Origin: Streptomyces adelaidensis
Lineage (GTDB): Bacteria > Actinomycetota > Actinomycetes > Streptomycetales > Streptomycetaceae
Direction of reading: 5' to 3'
NCBI RefSeq assembly: GCF_016598475.1
Contig: NZ_JAEMUX010000005.1
Span: 62,001-126,000, forward strand
DNA length: 64,000 nt
Shown: one piece after another, positions 17,256-25,616 of the stretch
How positions within the stretch are numbered: the stretch's first letter is position 1
Layout: every line of letters begins with the position of its first letter
Position numbers and translations under genes: made by a program
Notes under the pieces: generated by a model
The model's input: only the letters and a program-made list of their open reading frames with translations
Told to the model about the DNA's origin: nothing
The model's database searches: none

Positions 17256-20210
17256 TCAGAGTGCGCGCAGCGTCCACGACCAGCGGTGGACGCCCGGCGC
17301 GACGAGATACGACGGCGACGTGTCGGGCCCGCACGACGCCGTGCCCAGCCCCCGGTGCGCCGCGTCGATGTGCACCACACACCCGGGCCGGGGCGCCAGC
17401 TCGTCGTGGTGCGTGGCGGCGGCCAGGTCCTCGGCACGGTGACGGGTGACCGAGACCTGCCGGGGCCGGTCCAGCCGTACGGCCAGCACGTGGTCGTCGC
17501 CGGTGAGCGAGAAGTGCCGCACACCGTGGCGGCCCCCGCTCTCCTGCGGCCGCAGATAGGGAGTGAGCAACTCGTCCACGAGGGCAGTGTGGTGCCCGAC
17601 GGGGGCCCCGGCGGCACGGTCCGGATAGCTCTCCCAGGGGCCCTGCCCGTACCAGTCGAGGCGGTCGAAGCCGTCGCCGGTCTCGAACACCGTGCCGACC
17701 CGGGCCACGTCCGTCAGCTCCTCGGGCAGCACGGCCGTCTCCTCGACGAGCACCCGGCCGTCCACCAGCGCCGTGAACGCCTGCTCGTGCTCGACGGCCC
17801 CGGCACCGGTCAGCAGACGGGACCGGACCCGCACGGTGGAGCCCTTGCGCTCCACGGCGAGGAGTTCCCGCTCCGCGCGGTCCAGGCCCAGTTCGTGCCA
17901 GCGCCCGGCCATGCCGCCGAGGACGTCGTTGTCGGTGGGGGCCCGCCACAGGCTCAAGCCCGGCGGCGTGGCGAGCAGCGGGTGCAGCAGCAGCCCGTCC
18001 TCGTCCGTCTCCGGCGGCGGGATGTGGCCCGGCACGTCCTCGACGCCCACCACCGGCTCGCCCTCGTCCGCCGCGTACCACTGCACCTGCGGGCAGCACA
18101 CCTCGTTGCCGCGCGCCGCCCAGGGCTCGTCGGCGGCCGTCGTCACGCGCAGCGTCAGCCAGATCTCGCCGGCCCCGCCGGGCACCTCGGGCCGGTCGAT
18201 CACCGCCGAGCCGCCGGGCGGTACGGCGGGCAGCTGGGCCGGGACCGTCCAGGTACCGCCGTCGGCCGCCGCGAACTCCCACTCGGCGGCCAGCCACGAC
18301 AGATCGCGGAAGTGCTGCCTGTTGTGCACCCGCAGCACCCGCCAGGTGCCCTCGCCCTCGACGGACAGCCGTACGGGGGCGGCGATCTCCCGGTGCTCGA
18401 ACATCACCGGCTTGGGCGTGCGGTCGGGGAAGACGACCCCGTCGGCGATGAAGGCGCCGTCGTGGATGGTCTCGCCGAAGTCGCCGCCGTAGGCCCAGCG
18501 CAGGCCGGGGCCCGCGACACCGTTCTCGTACAGCCCGGCGCCCCCACGCCCGGCCGGTCGTCCGTCGTTCACACGCTGGAGAATGCCGTGGTCCCAGAAC
18601 TCCCAGATGAACCCGCCCTGAAGACCCGGGGTCGCCTCGATGGCAGCCCAATGGTCGGCCAGCGTGCCGTTGCTGTTGCCCATCGCGTGCGAGTACTCGC
18701 ACTGGATCAGCGGACGGGTCTGCTCGCCCGACAGGGCGTGCGCCACACAGTCCTCGATCGGCGCGTACATCGGGCAGGCGATGTCGGAGGCGTCGTCCGT
18801 GGCCGCCCAGTCCAGCTTCGCGGCCCCCTCGTACTGCACCGGCCGCGTCGGGTCGTGGCGCCGCAGCCAGCCCGCCGCCGCGTCGTGGCCCGCGCCGTAG
18901 TCGGACTCGTTGCCCAGCGACCAGACGATCACCGAGGGATGGTTCTTGTCGCGCAGGACCATCCGGGAGACCCGGTCCACGAAGGCGCCCAGATAGCGCG
19001 GGTCGTCGGCGATCTCATGGGCGTGGTCGTGGGACTCGATGTCCGCCTCGTCGACCACGTAGAGGCCGAGCTCGTCGGCGAGGTCGTACAGAGCGGGGTC
19101 GCCCGGATAGTGGGAGGTGCGGATCGCGTTGAAGCCGAACCGCTTCAGCGTGAGCAGATCCTCCCGCATGTCCTCCCGCGACACCGTCCGCCCGGTCAGC
19201 GGATGGAAGTCGTGCCGGTTCACGCCCCGGATGTAGACCCGCTCCCCGTTGATCAGCAGGTCCCGGCCCCGGATCTCGACGTCGCGGAAGCCGATCCGGT
19301 GGTGCGAGGTGTCGGCGACCGTGCCGTCGGCGCGGTGCAGCCGGACGGTGAGGCCGTACAGCTCCGGGGTCTCGGCGTTCCAGGTCCGTACGTCGGGGAC
19401 GACCGTCCCCATACGGGCCTCGCCGAGGAAGTCGGAGACCCGCTCGTCCTCGGTGTTGAGCCGGTCGAACCCGGTGTCCTGCGCCAGCGCGAGCCCGTCC
19501 AGCTCCCCGCTGACGTACCACCCGGCGGGCAGCGCGCTCGTCCCCGCCGTCGAACGCACCAGGCAGTCCACCCGCAGCTGCCCGTCGCGGTGCGCCCGCA
19601 CGGTCACGTCCGCGAGATACAGCGGATCGGTGGCGTACAGCAGCACCGGGCGGGTGATCCCGCCGAGCCACCACTGGTCCTGGTCCTCGATGTGCGAGGC
19701 GTCGGACCACTTGACCACCGTGAGCCGCACGGTGGCCTTCGCCCCGGGCCGCACCAGGCCGGAGACGTCGAACTCGGCGGCGAGACGGGAGTCCTTGGAG
19801 AGGCCGGCGGGCCGCCCGTCCACATGGACGAGCAGCACGCTCTCGGCGGCGCCGACGTGCAGGACGATCCGGCGGCCGGCCCAGTCGGCGGGTATGTCGA
19901 TCTCCCGCTCGTAGACCCCGGTCGGGTTCGCGGCCGGTGACGCCGGCGGGAACTCGGCCCACGGCATACGGACGTTGGTGTACTGCGGTGGGTCCTCCGC
20001 CACGTGGAGGGCCCAGGAACCGGGGAGCCGGGCCCAGGTCCAGGCGGGACCGGGTTCCCGCTCGGGCGAGGGCAGGAGCTGGAAACGCCACCGGCCGTCG
20101 AGGGACAGCGCCTGCGCACGCCGGTCGACGGCGCTCATGCGCGACCGCCCCCAGGAGGTCACCTCGGGTGCCTCCCAGGGGCGCAGGGCGATCAGCGGAT
20201 CGCTCGTCAT
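17256..20210 (-). CDS. Glycoside hydrolase family 2 (LacZ-type beta-galactosidase)
   Basis: A 984-residue GH2 enzyme with the full LacZ architecture: N-terminal sugar-binding jelly roll (GVYEREIDIPADW), two immunoglobulin domains, TIM barrel and C-terminal beta-sandwich domains. The acid/base glutamate is in SLGNESDYGAGH and the nucleophile glutamate in QCEYSHAMGN. No signal peptide is visible, so it should act in the cytoplasm on imported oligosaccharide. The ATG at 20210 overlaps the permease stop by 4 nt (ATGA), firmly fixing the start and the operon. Beta-galactosidase is the default, but GH2 members also cleave beta-mannosides and glucuronides, and the neighbouring GH38 leaves that open. 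Confidence 0.92.
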   Translation of the reverse strand: MTSDPLIALRPWEAPEVTSWGRSRMSAVDRRAQALSLDGRWRFQLLPSPEREPGPAWTWARLPGSWALHVAEDPPQYTNVRMPWAEFPPASPAANPTGVYEREIDIPADWAGRRIVLHVGAAESVLLVHVDGRPAGLSKDSRLAAEFDVSGLVRPGAKATVRLTVVKWSDASHIEDQDQWWLGGITRPVLLYATDPLYLADVTVRAHRDGQLRVDCLVRSTAGTSALPAGWYVSGELDGLALAQDTGFDRLNTEDERVSDFLGEARMGTVVPDVRTWNAETPELYGLTVRLHRADGTVADTSHHRIGFRDVEIRGRDLLINGERVYIRGVNRHDFHPLTGRTVSREDMREDLLTLKRFGFNAIRTSHYPGDPALYDLADELGLYVVDEADIESHDHAHEIADDPRYLGAFVDRVSRMVLRDKNHPSVIVWSLGNESDYGAGHDAAAGWLRRHDPTRPVQYEGAAKLDWAATDDASDIACPMYAPIEDCVAHALSGEQTRPLIQCEYSHAMGNSNGTLADHWAAIEATPGLQGGFIWEFWDHGILQRVNDGRPAGRGGAGLYENGVAGPGLRWAYGGDFGETIHDGAFIADGVVFPDRTPKPVMFEHREIAAPVRLSVEGEGTWRVLRVHNRQHFRDLSWLAAEWEFAAADGGTWTVPAQLPAVPPGGSAVIDRPEVPGGAGEIWLTLRVTTAADEPWAARGNEVCCPQVQWYAADEGEPVVGVEDVPGHIPPPETDEDGLLLHPLLATPPGLSLWRAPTDNDVLGGMAGRWHELGLDRAERELLAVERKGSTVRVRSRLLTGAGAVEHEQAFTALVDGRVLVEETAVLPEELTDVARVGTVFETGDGFDRLDWYGQGPWESYPDRAAGAPVGHHTALVDELLTPYLRPQESGGRHGVRHFSLTGDDHVLAVRLDRPRQVSVTRHRAEDLAAATHHDELAPRPGCVVHIDAAHRGLGTASCGPDTSPSYLVAPGVHRWSWTLRAL

Positions 20211-21226
20211 CCGCGGACGGCTCCCTTCGCGAGGTCTCCGATGATCTGCTTGGCGCCGATGGCGAACACGATGAGCAGCGGGATCAGGGCGAGCAGCGCG
20301 CCGGTCATCACGATGCCGTAGTCGGTGGTGCCGTGGGTGCCGTTGAGCTGGGACAGCGCCACCTGGAGGGTCACGTTGTCCGGGTTGGTCAGGGCGATCA
20401 GGGGCCAGGCGAAGTCGTTCCACTGGCCCATGAAGGTGAAGATGCCCAGGAAGGCGAGGCCCGGGCGGACCACCGGGAGCGCCACGTGCCAGTACTGGCG
20501 CAAAAAGTTCGCGCCGTCGAGCCTGGAGGCGTCGAGCAGTTCGTCCGGGATGGCGCTCTTCATGTACTGGCGCATCCAGAAGATGCCGAACGCGTTCGCC
20601 GCGGCGGGCACGACGAGCGCGGTCATCGAACCGATCCAGCCGATCTTCGCCATGAGCACGAACTGGGGGATGACCGACAACTGCGCCGGCACCATGAAGA
20701 TCACCATGAGCAGTCCGAACAGCGGTCCCTTCCCGGGGAACCTGAACTTCGCGAAGACGAAGGCCGCCAGCGAGTCGAAGAGCAGGACCAGGAAGGTCAC
20801 CGACACGGCGACCAGCAGCGAGTTCCACATCGACCCGAAGAAGTCGATGGCGTCGAAGAGATTGCGGAGGTTCTCCAGGAAGTGCGTGCCCGGCAGCAGC
20901 TTCGGCGGGTACGAGAAGATCTCCGACGAGCTGTGCGTCGACATGATCACGGCCCAGTAGAACGGGAAGGCCGAGATCACCGTGCCGATGATCAGCGGAA
21001 GGTGCAGCGCGATCCCTCTGCGGCGGGACCCCTCGGTGACTCCTCCCCCTCGCCAACGAGGGGGCTTCTCACTCGACTCCGAGGAGTTGCGTGACGGCCA
21101 AGCCCTGACCGCTGCCGTGGCAGAACGCCAGCCTGCTGCACCGCTTCGCGGCTCCGACACGCGGGATGCCTTTCCCGCCCGGCCTGAACGCCCGGATTTC
21201 CACGCAAGATCGGGGATGGATGCCAT
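20207..21226 (-). CDS. Sugar ABC transporter permease (MalG-like) with an unusual N-terminal extension
   Basis: Inner-membrane permease with six helices. The EAA loop that docks the ATPase appears as DELLDASRLDGANFLRQYW, followed by LPVVRPGL. The core begins only at about residue 68 (RRGIALHLPLIIG). The ATG at 21226, with GGAAGG 6 nt upstream and just 12 bp after the previous permease stop, is the only well-placed start. The protein therefore carries about 67 hydrophilic residues not expected in the family. That extension is encoded by a stretch resembling an IS200/IS605 right end. No ATPase gene is present; such transporters in Streptomyces commonly use the shared ATPase MsiK. Confidence 0.9.
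   Translation of the reverse strand: MASIPDLAWKSGRSGRAGKASRVSEPRSGAAGWRSATAAVRAWPSRNSSESSEKPPRWRGGGVTEGSRRRGIALHLPLIIGTVISAFPFYWAVIMSTHSSSEIFSYPPKLLPGTHFLENLRNLFDAIDFFGSMWNSLLVAVSVTFLVLLFDSLAAFVFAKFRFPGKGPLFGLLMVIFMVPAQLSVIPQFVLMAKIGWIGSMTALVVPAAANAFGIFWMRQYMKSAIPDELLDASRLDGANFLRQYWHVALPVVRPGLAFLGIFTFMGQWNDFAWPLIALTNPDNVTLQVALSQLNGTHGTTDYGIVMTGALLALIPLLIVFAIGAKQIIGDLAKGAVRG
21036..21222 (-). mobile_element. Possible IS200/IS605 (TnpB-type) right-end relic inside the permease gene
   Basis: Read on the minus strand, this stretch ends in a perfect 8-bp stem with a 4-nt loop (21045-21064, CCCCCTCG / CGAGGGGG) followed by GAGGAGTCAC. From memory this layout matches the right ends (and reRNA 3' ends) of TnpB-carrying elements. 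Upstream of it are GC-rich pairing segments but no transposase. It encodes the odd N-terminus of the permease in frame. Left boundary unknown; similarity is by recall only. Confidence 0.45.
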
Positions 21227-21238
21227 GACCCGGCCTTC

Positions 21239-22198
21239 CTAGTCTTCGCCCCGGCGCTGCACGAGGCGCCAGTTGATGATCGAGAAGAGGACGACCACGA
21301 GGAAGATGCCCCACGCCACCGCGGCGCCGTACCCGAAGTCGTTGTTGTCGAAGGTCTGCTGGAAGAAGTAGAGGACCATCGTCTGGCCCGAGTGGCCCGG
21401 ACCGCCCGCGAACGTCGAGTCGTTGGACGAGGTCTGAAGCAGGACCTGGGGTTCGGAGAAGCTCTGCAGACCCGTGACCGTGGAGACGACGAGCACGAAC
21501 AGCAGTGTCGGCCGCAGCAGCGGCAGCGTGATGCGGAAGAACGTCTGGATCGGACCGGCGCCGTCCATGCGCGCCGCCTCGTACAGGTCGCTCGGGATGG
21601 TCTGGAGCCCGGCGAGGAAGATGATGGCGTTGTAGCCGGTCCACTGCCAGGTCATCAGGGCCGCGATGGTGATCTTGATGCCCCACGGTGTGTTCAGCCA
21701 CGCCACCTGGTCGAGGCCCACGCCCTCCAGCACGGCGTTCACCAGACCGAAGTTGGTGGAGAAGATCGAGCCGAAGACGATGGCGATGGCGACGACCGAG
21801 GTGACGTTCGGCAGGAAGTACGCGACGCGGTACAGGCCCTTGAGGCGGACCGCCGAGTTGAGCATCACGGCCGTGACCATCGAGAGGAAGATCATGGGGA
21901 AGGTGGCCAGCGCCCAGATGATCAGCGTGTTGCCGATCGAGTTCCAGAAGTCGCTGTCGCTCAGCAGGTACTGGTACTGCGAGAGCCCGGCCCACTCCAT
22001 CGAGCCGAGGCCGTCCCAGCGGTGGAAGGACAGATAGAGCGAGAAGCCGACCGGGAAGAGCCCGAAGCCGAGGAAGATCAGATAGAAGGGGGAGATCGCG
22101 GCGTAGAGGTGCCAGTACTCGCGCCACCCCTTCCTCGGCCCGGCGGGTGCGGGGGCGTCCGACAGGACGACGGGGGGCTTCTCCAGCGCGGTGGCCAT
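21239..22198 (-). CDS. Sugar ABC transporter permease (MalF-like)
   Basis: A 319-residue membrane permease with six helices after a short cytoplasmic N-terminus. The EAA loop reads DLYEAARMDGAGPIQTFFRITLP, as in carbohydrate importers of the CUT1 family. Its ATG at 22198 shares one base with the stop of the binding-protein gene (TGATG), so the two are translationally coupled. It pairs with the MalG-like permease downstream to form the channel for a sugar taken up for the GH2, GH4 and GH38 enzymes nearby. Confidence 0.93.
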   Translation of the reverse strand: MATALEKPPVVLSDAPAPAGPRKGWREYWHLYAAISPFYLIFLGFGLFPVGFSLYLSFHRWDGLGSMEWAGLSQYQYLLSDSDFWNSIGNTLIIWALATFPMIFLSMVTAVMLNSAVRLKGLYRVAYFLPNVTSVVAIAIVFGSIFSTNFGLVNAVLEGVGLDQVAWLNTPWGIKITIAALMTWQWTGYNAIIFLAGLQTIPSDLYEAARMDGAGPIQTFFRITLPLLRPTLLFVLVVSTVTGLQSFSEPQVLLQTSSNDSTFAGGPGHSGQTMVLYFFQQTFDNNDFGYGAAVAWGIFLVVVLFSIINWRLVQRRGED

Positions 22199-23493
22199 CA
22201 GTAGCTCACCCCCAGGTGCTTCGCGATGCGACGGCACTTGCTCATGGCGTCACTCCAGGCCTTCTCGGGGTCCTTGCCGAGGACGCCGACGTTCTTGATC
22301 TCGTCCTTGACGGGCTGCCCGAGCGCGACGTCGAACGGGCTGTTGTAGGCGACCACGATCTTCTGCGCGGCCGGCCCGAAGATGTCGGTCGTGACCTGGC
22401 CGCCGAAGAAGTCGTCCGGCTCCTGGAGCTGCCCCAGGTCGTACGAGGCCGGGGTGGAGGGGAACAGACCCGCGTCGACGTAACCCTGGGCCTGGTTGGC
22501 CGCGTTGAGCATCCAGGTGATCATCTCGAAGGCCTGCTCGGGCTCCCGGCACGCCTTGGTGATCGACAGGAACGAGCCGCCGTTGTTGGAGGGCCGCACG
22601 GGCATCTGGGCGATCCGATACCTGCCCTTGGTCTTCGGTACCCCGTTCTTGATGTCGAAGGTGGCCCAGGAGGCGCCCAGTTCACTGGGCAGCTTGCCGC
22701 TCTCCTTGGCCGACAGCTGGTCCGGGGTGCCGCTGACGAGGTTCGAGACGATCCCGCGCCGTTTGGCCTCCACGGCGAGCGCCCAGGCGTCGCGGACGTG
22801 CTCCTGGTCGCCGATGAAGTGCTGGTCCTTGTCGACGTAGCGCTTGGCGCCCTGCTGCACGACGTTCTCGAAGACGGAGTTGACGTCGGTGAGCAGGTCG
22901 GTGCCCGGGATCCGCTTCTTGAGCTGCTCGCCCGCCGCGAAGAACTTCTCCCAGGTGTCGAGCTCCTTCGACACGTCGTCGGGCTCGTACGGCAGCCCCG
23001 CCTCGCGGAACACCTCGTACTGGTAGAAGTGCGCGACCGGCCCGCAGTCGATCGGGAAGCCGACCATCGTGCCGTCGTCGGCGATGCCCTGGTCCCACTT
23101 CCAGGACAGGTACTGGCTCTTGTACTTCTCCGCGCCCAGCGTCCGCAGATCGATGAACTGGTCCGCGTTCGGCAGGTAGGCGGCCATGTCCTCGCCCTTG
23201 AGGCCCGCGATGTCGGGGATGTGGGCCCGGCCGGTGATGGTGGTGATCAGCTTGGAGCGGTACTGACCGCCGATCTGGATCGGCTGGAGGTCCACGGAGC
23301 CGTCGTAACGCGCCCTCGCGTTCTTGACGACGGTGTCGCTCAGGCCACCGCTCCAGTACCACAGGACCATGTTCCGGCCGGTCGAACCGGTCGGAACGGC
23401 ACAGCCGGATGCCAGGCCGCCTAGCGCCGTGGCGGCCGTACCGGCCAGGCCCGCGCGCAGCAGGCCTCTTCGTGAGAGCCGCAACGCTCCCAC
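22198..23493 (-). CDS. Sugar ABC transporter substrate-binding lipoprotein
   Basis: A 431-residue extracellular solute-binding protein (family 1). The signal LSRRGLLRAGLAGTAATALG ends in a lipobox LASGC, and the twin arginines suggest Tat export. The mature part has typical features of CUT1 binding proteins (FPIDCGPVAHFYQYEVFREAG, about a third of the way in). The start is uncertain: GTG at 23493 with AAAGG very close upstream, or TTG at 23484. It is followed without gap by the MalF-like permease and preceded by a PfkB kinase gene 86 bp away. The ligand is probably an oligosaccharide from a mannose- or galactose-containing glycan, judged only by the neighbouring hydrolases. Confidence 0.9.
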   Translation of the reverse strand: MGALRLSRRGLLRAGLAGTAATALGGLASGCAVPTGSTGRNMVLWYWSGGLSDTVVKNARARYDGSVDLQPIQIGGQYRSKLITTITGRAHIPDIAGLKGEDMAAYLPNADQFIDLRTLGAEKYKSQYLSWKWDQGIADDGTMVGFPIDCGPVAHFYQYEVFREAGLPYEPDDVSKELDTWEKFFAAGEQLKKRIPGTDLLTDVNSVFENVVQQGAKRYVDKDQHFIGDQEHVRDAWALAVEAKRRGIVSNLVSGTPDQLSAKESGKLPSELGASWATFDIKNGVPKTKGRYRIAQMPVRPSNNGGSFLSITKACREPEQAFEMITWMLNAANQAQGYVDAGLFPSTPASYDLGQLQEPDDFFGGQVTTDIFGPAAQKIVVAYNSPFDVALGQPVKDEIKNVGVLGKDPEKAWSDAMSKCRRIAKHLGVSY

Positions 23494-23579
23494 CGCCTTT
23501 CGGATCTTTTCGACGTACGAATGTCGACGTGCGAAGGGGATCAGGGGGGACCAGCAAGGGGTGTGGGGGGAGGGGTGGT

Positions 23580-24602
23580 TCAGCGGGGGGTGGGGTCCGG
23601 GGGAGTGACCGGGGCGTACCGCACGGGCGGGCCCGGGTCGCTCGGCAGGCGGTCGGCGAGGAAACCGTAGGCGCGCCTGACCTCGGGGTCGGAGACCGAG
23701 TGCCACCAGGCGTGGACGCCGTACCAGCCGGGTGCGGCCAGGGCTCCGCCGTGGTGGCCCACGGAGAGTCCGGCGGCCAGCACCGCGAAACGCAGTCGTT
23801 CCGGCAGGGGCCAGCCGCCGAGGGAGGCGGCGACGAAGCTCGCGCCGAAGACGTCGCCGGCGCCCGTCGCGTCGAGCACGTCGACGTCGAGGGCCGGGAC
23901 CTCCGCGTACTCGCCGGTCGTCTGGTCCACCGCGACCGCGCCCTCGCCGCCGCGGGTGACCACGGCCACCGGCACCAGTTCGCTCAGCGTGCCGAGCGCG
24001 GCGACCGCGCTGTCGGTACGGGTGTACGCCATCGCCTCGGTCTCGTTGGGGAGGAAGGCGTGGCACAGGGTGAGCTGGTCGAGCAGGTCGCGGGACCACT
24101 GCCGGGTGGGGTCCCAGCCGACGTCCGCGTAGATGTGGGTGCCGTTCGCGGCGGCCTTGGCGAGCCACTCGCGCGGCTCGGCCTCGATGTGCACCAGCGC
24201 CGTGCGCGCCTCGGGCGGATCGCCCATCAGCACGTCCTGCGAGTACGGCGGTTCCTGGCCGTGGGTGATCAGGGCCCGGTCGTGACCGTGCGCGAGGGAG
24301 ACGGTGACGGGGGTGTGCCAGCCGTCCGCGGTCCGCGAGAGGGAGAGGTCGACGCCTTCCTGGCCGGCGAGGACGTCCCGGCAGTACGCGCCGTAGTAGT
24401 CGTCGCCGAAGACCGTGGCCAGGGAGGTGTTCAGGCCGAAACGGGAGGCGGCCACCGCCAGGTTGGCGATGCCCCCCGGACCACAGCCCATGCCGTCGGT
24501 CCAGATCTCCTCGCCGGGTGTGGGCGGCCTGCCCAGACCCGTCAGCACGAGGTCGTAGAAGAGCAGCCCGGTCAGCAGCACATCGGGCCGGTCGTCGTCC
24601 AC
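23580..24602 (-). CDS. PfkB-family carbohydrate kinase
   Basis: A 340-residue ribokinase-fold sugar kinase. The N-terminal glycine pair region (MGCGPGGIANLAVAASRFG) and the C-terminal signature with the catalytic aspartate (DATGAGDVFGASFV) are intact. The GTG at 24602 has GAGAGGG 7 nt upstream. As the first gene of the leftward operon it would phosphorylate the sugar released by the operon's hydrolases. It is divergent from the DeoR gene, and the 128 bp between them contain an inverted repeat suited to DeoR control. The substrate is not evident. Confidence 0.9.
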   Translation of the reverse strand: MDDDRPDVLLTGLLFYDLVLTGLGRPPTPGEEIWTDGMGCGPGGIANLAVAASRFGLNTSLATVFGDDYYGAYCRDVLAGQEGVDLSLSRTADGWHTPVTVSLAHGHDRALITHGQEPPYSQDVLMGDPPEARTALVHIEAEPREWLAKAAANGTHIYADVGWDPTRQWSRDLLDQLTLCHAFLPNETEAMAYTRTDSAVAALGTLSELVPVAVVTRGGEGAVAVDQTTGEYAEVPALDVDVLDATGAGDVFGASFVAASLGGWPLPERLRFAVLAAGLSVGHHGGALAAPGWYGVHAWWHSVSDPEVRRAYGFLADRLPSDPGPPVRYAPVTPPDPTPR

Positions 24603-24626
24603 GCGTGCACCCTCTCGTCGAGACTC

Positions 24627-24653
24627 TGAAGATCTCTCTTCAAAAGTCTTCAA
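24627..24653. promoter_or_regulatory. Inverted and direct repeat, candidate DeoR operator
   Basis: TGAAGA-TCTC-TCTTCA (24627-24642) is a perfect inverted repeat, and its right half TCTTCAA recurs 10 bp later at 24647-24653. It lies 25 bp upstream of the PfkB start and about 78 bp upstream of the DeoR start, where a DeoR-type repressor would control both directions. Binding is inferred. Confidence 0.5.
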
Positions 24654-24730
24654 TTTCGGTGCACAGATCGTGCGCGTCTCCGAGGTGTTTGGCAAGAGTC
24701 GAGCAGAAGTGAGCATGGAAATGATTGGGA

Positions 24731-25501
24731 ATGACGAGTACTGTTCAGCGGGTGCTGGCAGAGCGAAGACACCAACTCATCCTCCGGGCCCTGCGATCAG
24801 GCGGCCCCGCGGCTGTGACCGACTTGTCCGAAGAGCTGGGTGTGAGCCCCGCCACCATCCGGCGTGACCTGGTCAGGCTGGAGGAGGAGGGGCTGCTCAC
24901 CCGGGTGCACGGCGGCGCGGTCGTCGAGGAGGGCGACCAGCCCTTCGCCGAGGTCGCCGAGGTGCGGGTGGCCGAGAAGGACGCGATAGCGGAGAAGGCC
25001 GCGTCGATGGTCCGCGACGGCCAGTCCGTGCTCCTCGACATCGGGACCACCGCGTACCGCCTGGCCCGGCAGCTGCACGGCCGCCGGCTCACCGTGATCA
25101 CCAGCAACCTGGTGGTCTACGAGGAGCTGGCCGACGACGAGGGCATCGAACTGGTGCTGCTCGGCGGCATGGTCCGCCGCGAGTACCGTTCCCTCGTCGG
25201 CTTCCTCACCGAGGACAACCTCCGGCAGCTGCACGCCGACTGGCTGTTCCTCGGCACGAGCGGGGTGCGGCCGGGCGGACAGGTGATGGACACGACCGTC
25301 GTCGAGGTCCCCGTCAAACGGGCCATGATCAAGGCCGGCGACAAGGTCGTCCTGCTCGCCGACTCCGCGAAGTTCCCCGGGACGGGAATGGCGCGGGTCT
25401 GCGGCCCCGCGGAACTCGACGTGATCGTGACCAACGGGCCGCTTGAGCAGGCGACCCGGTCGTCGTTCGAGGAGGCGGGGGTCGAAGTGGTCACCGTATG
25501 A
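24731..25501 (+). CDS. DeoR/GlpR-family transcriptional regulator
   Basis: A 256-residue repressor. The N-terminal helix-turn-helix carries the family signature (RRHQLILRALRSGGPAAVTD through SPATIRRDLVRLEEEGLLTRVHGGA). The sensor domain has the phosphosugar-binding motifs DIGTTAYRLA, TSNL and ADSAKF. Ligands are usually sugar phosphates, which fits an adjacent sugar kinase. The ATG at 24731 is preferred over a TTG two codons upstream. It is divergent from the PfkB-transporter operon and 115 bp upstream of the GH4 gene on the same strand. Confidence 0.93.
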   Translation: MTSTVQRVLAERRHQLILRALRSGGPAAVTDLSEELGVSPATIRRDLVRLEEEGLLTRVHGGAVVEEGDQPFAEVAEVRVAEKDAIAEKAASMVRDGQSVLLDIGTTAYRLARQLHGRRLTVITSNLVVYEELADDEGIELVLLGGMVRREYRSLVGFLTEDNLRQLHADWLFLGTSGVRPGGQVMDTTVVEVPVKRAMIKAGDKVVLLADSAKFPGTGMARVCGPAELDVIVTNGPLEQATRSSFEEAGVEVVTV

Positions 25502-25616
25502 CCGCCCCCGGGACGGGAGGGCTGACACGTGTCGGGACGGCCGGCACGGGGCGCCCAAGTCCGCCATCGCGATGGGCGGTCCGCACACATGCACGATCGG
25601 CAAAGGTGGTAGTTGC

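Noticed and set aside
15192..19940. A 1582-codon rightward open frame
   Set aside because: It is antisense to three well-supported genes and shows only the Arg/Val/Gly/Asp-rich composition of GC-driven shadow frames.
17256..21056. A 1266-codon frame joining the permease region to GH2
   Set aside because: The GH2 start at 20210 is fixed by the ATGA overlap; the upstream part is the permease gene in the wrong frame.
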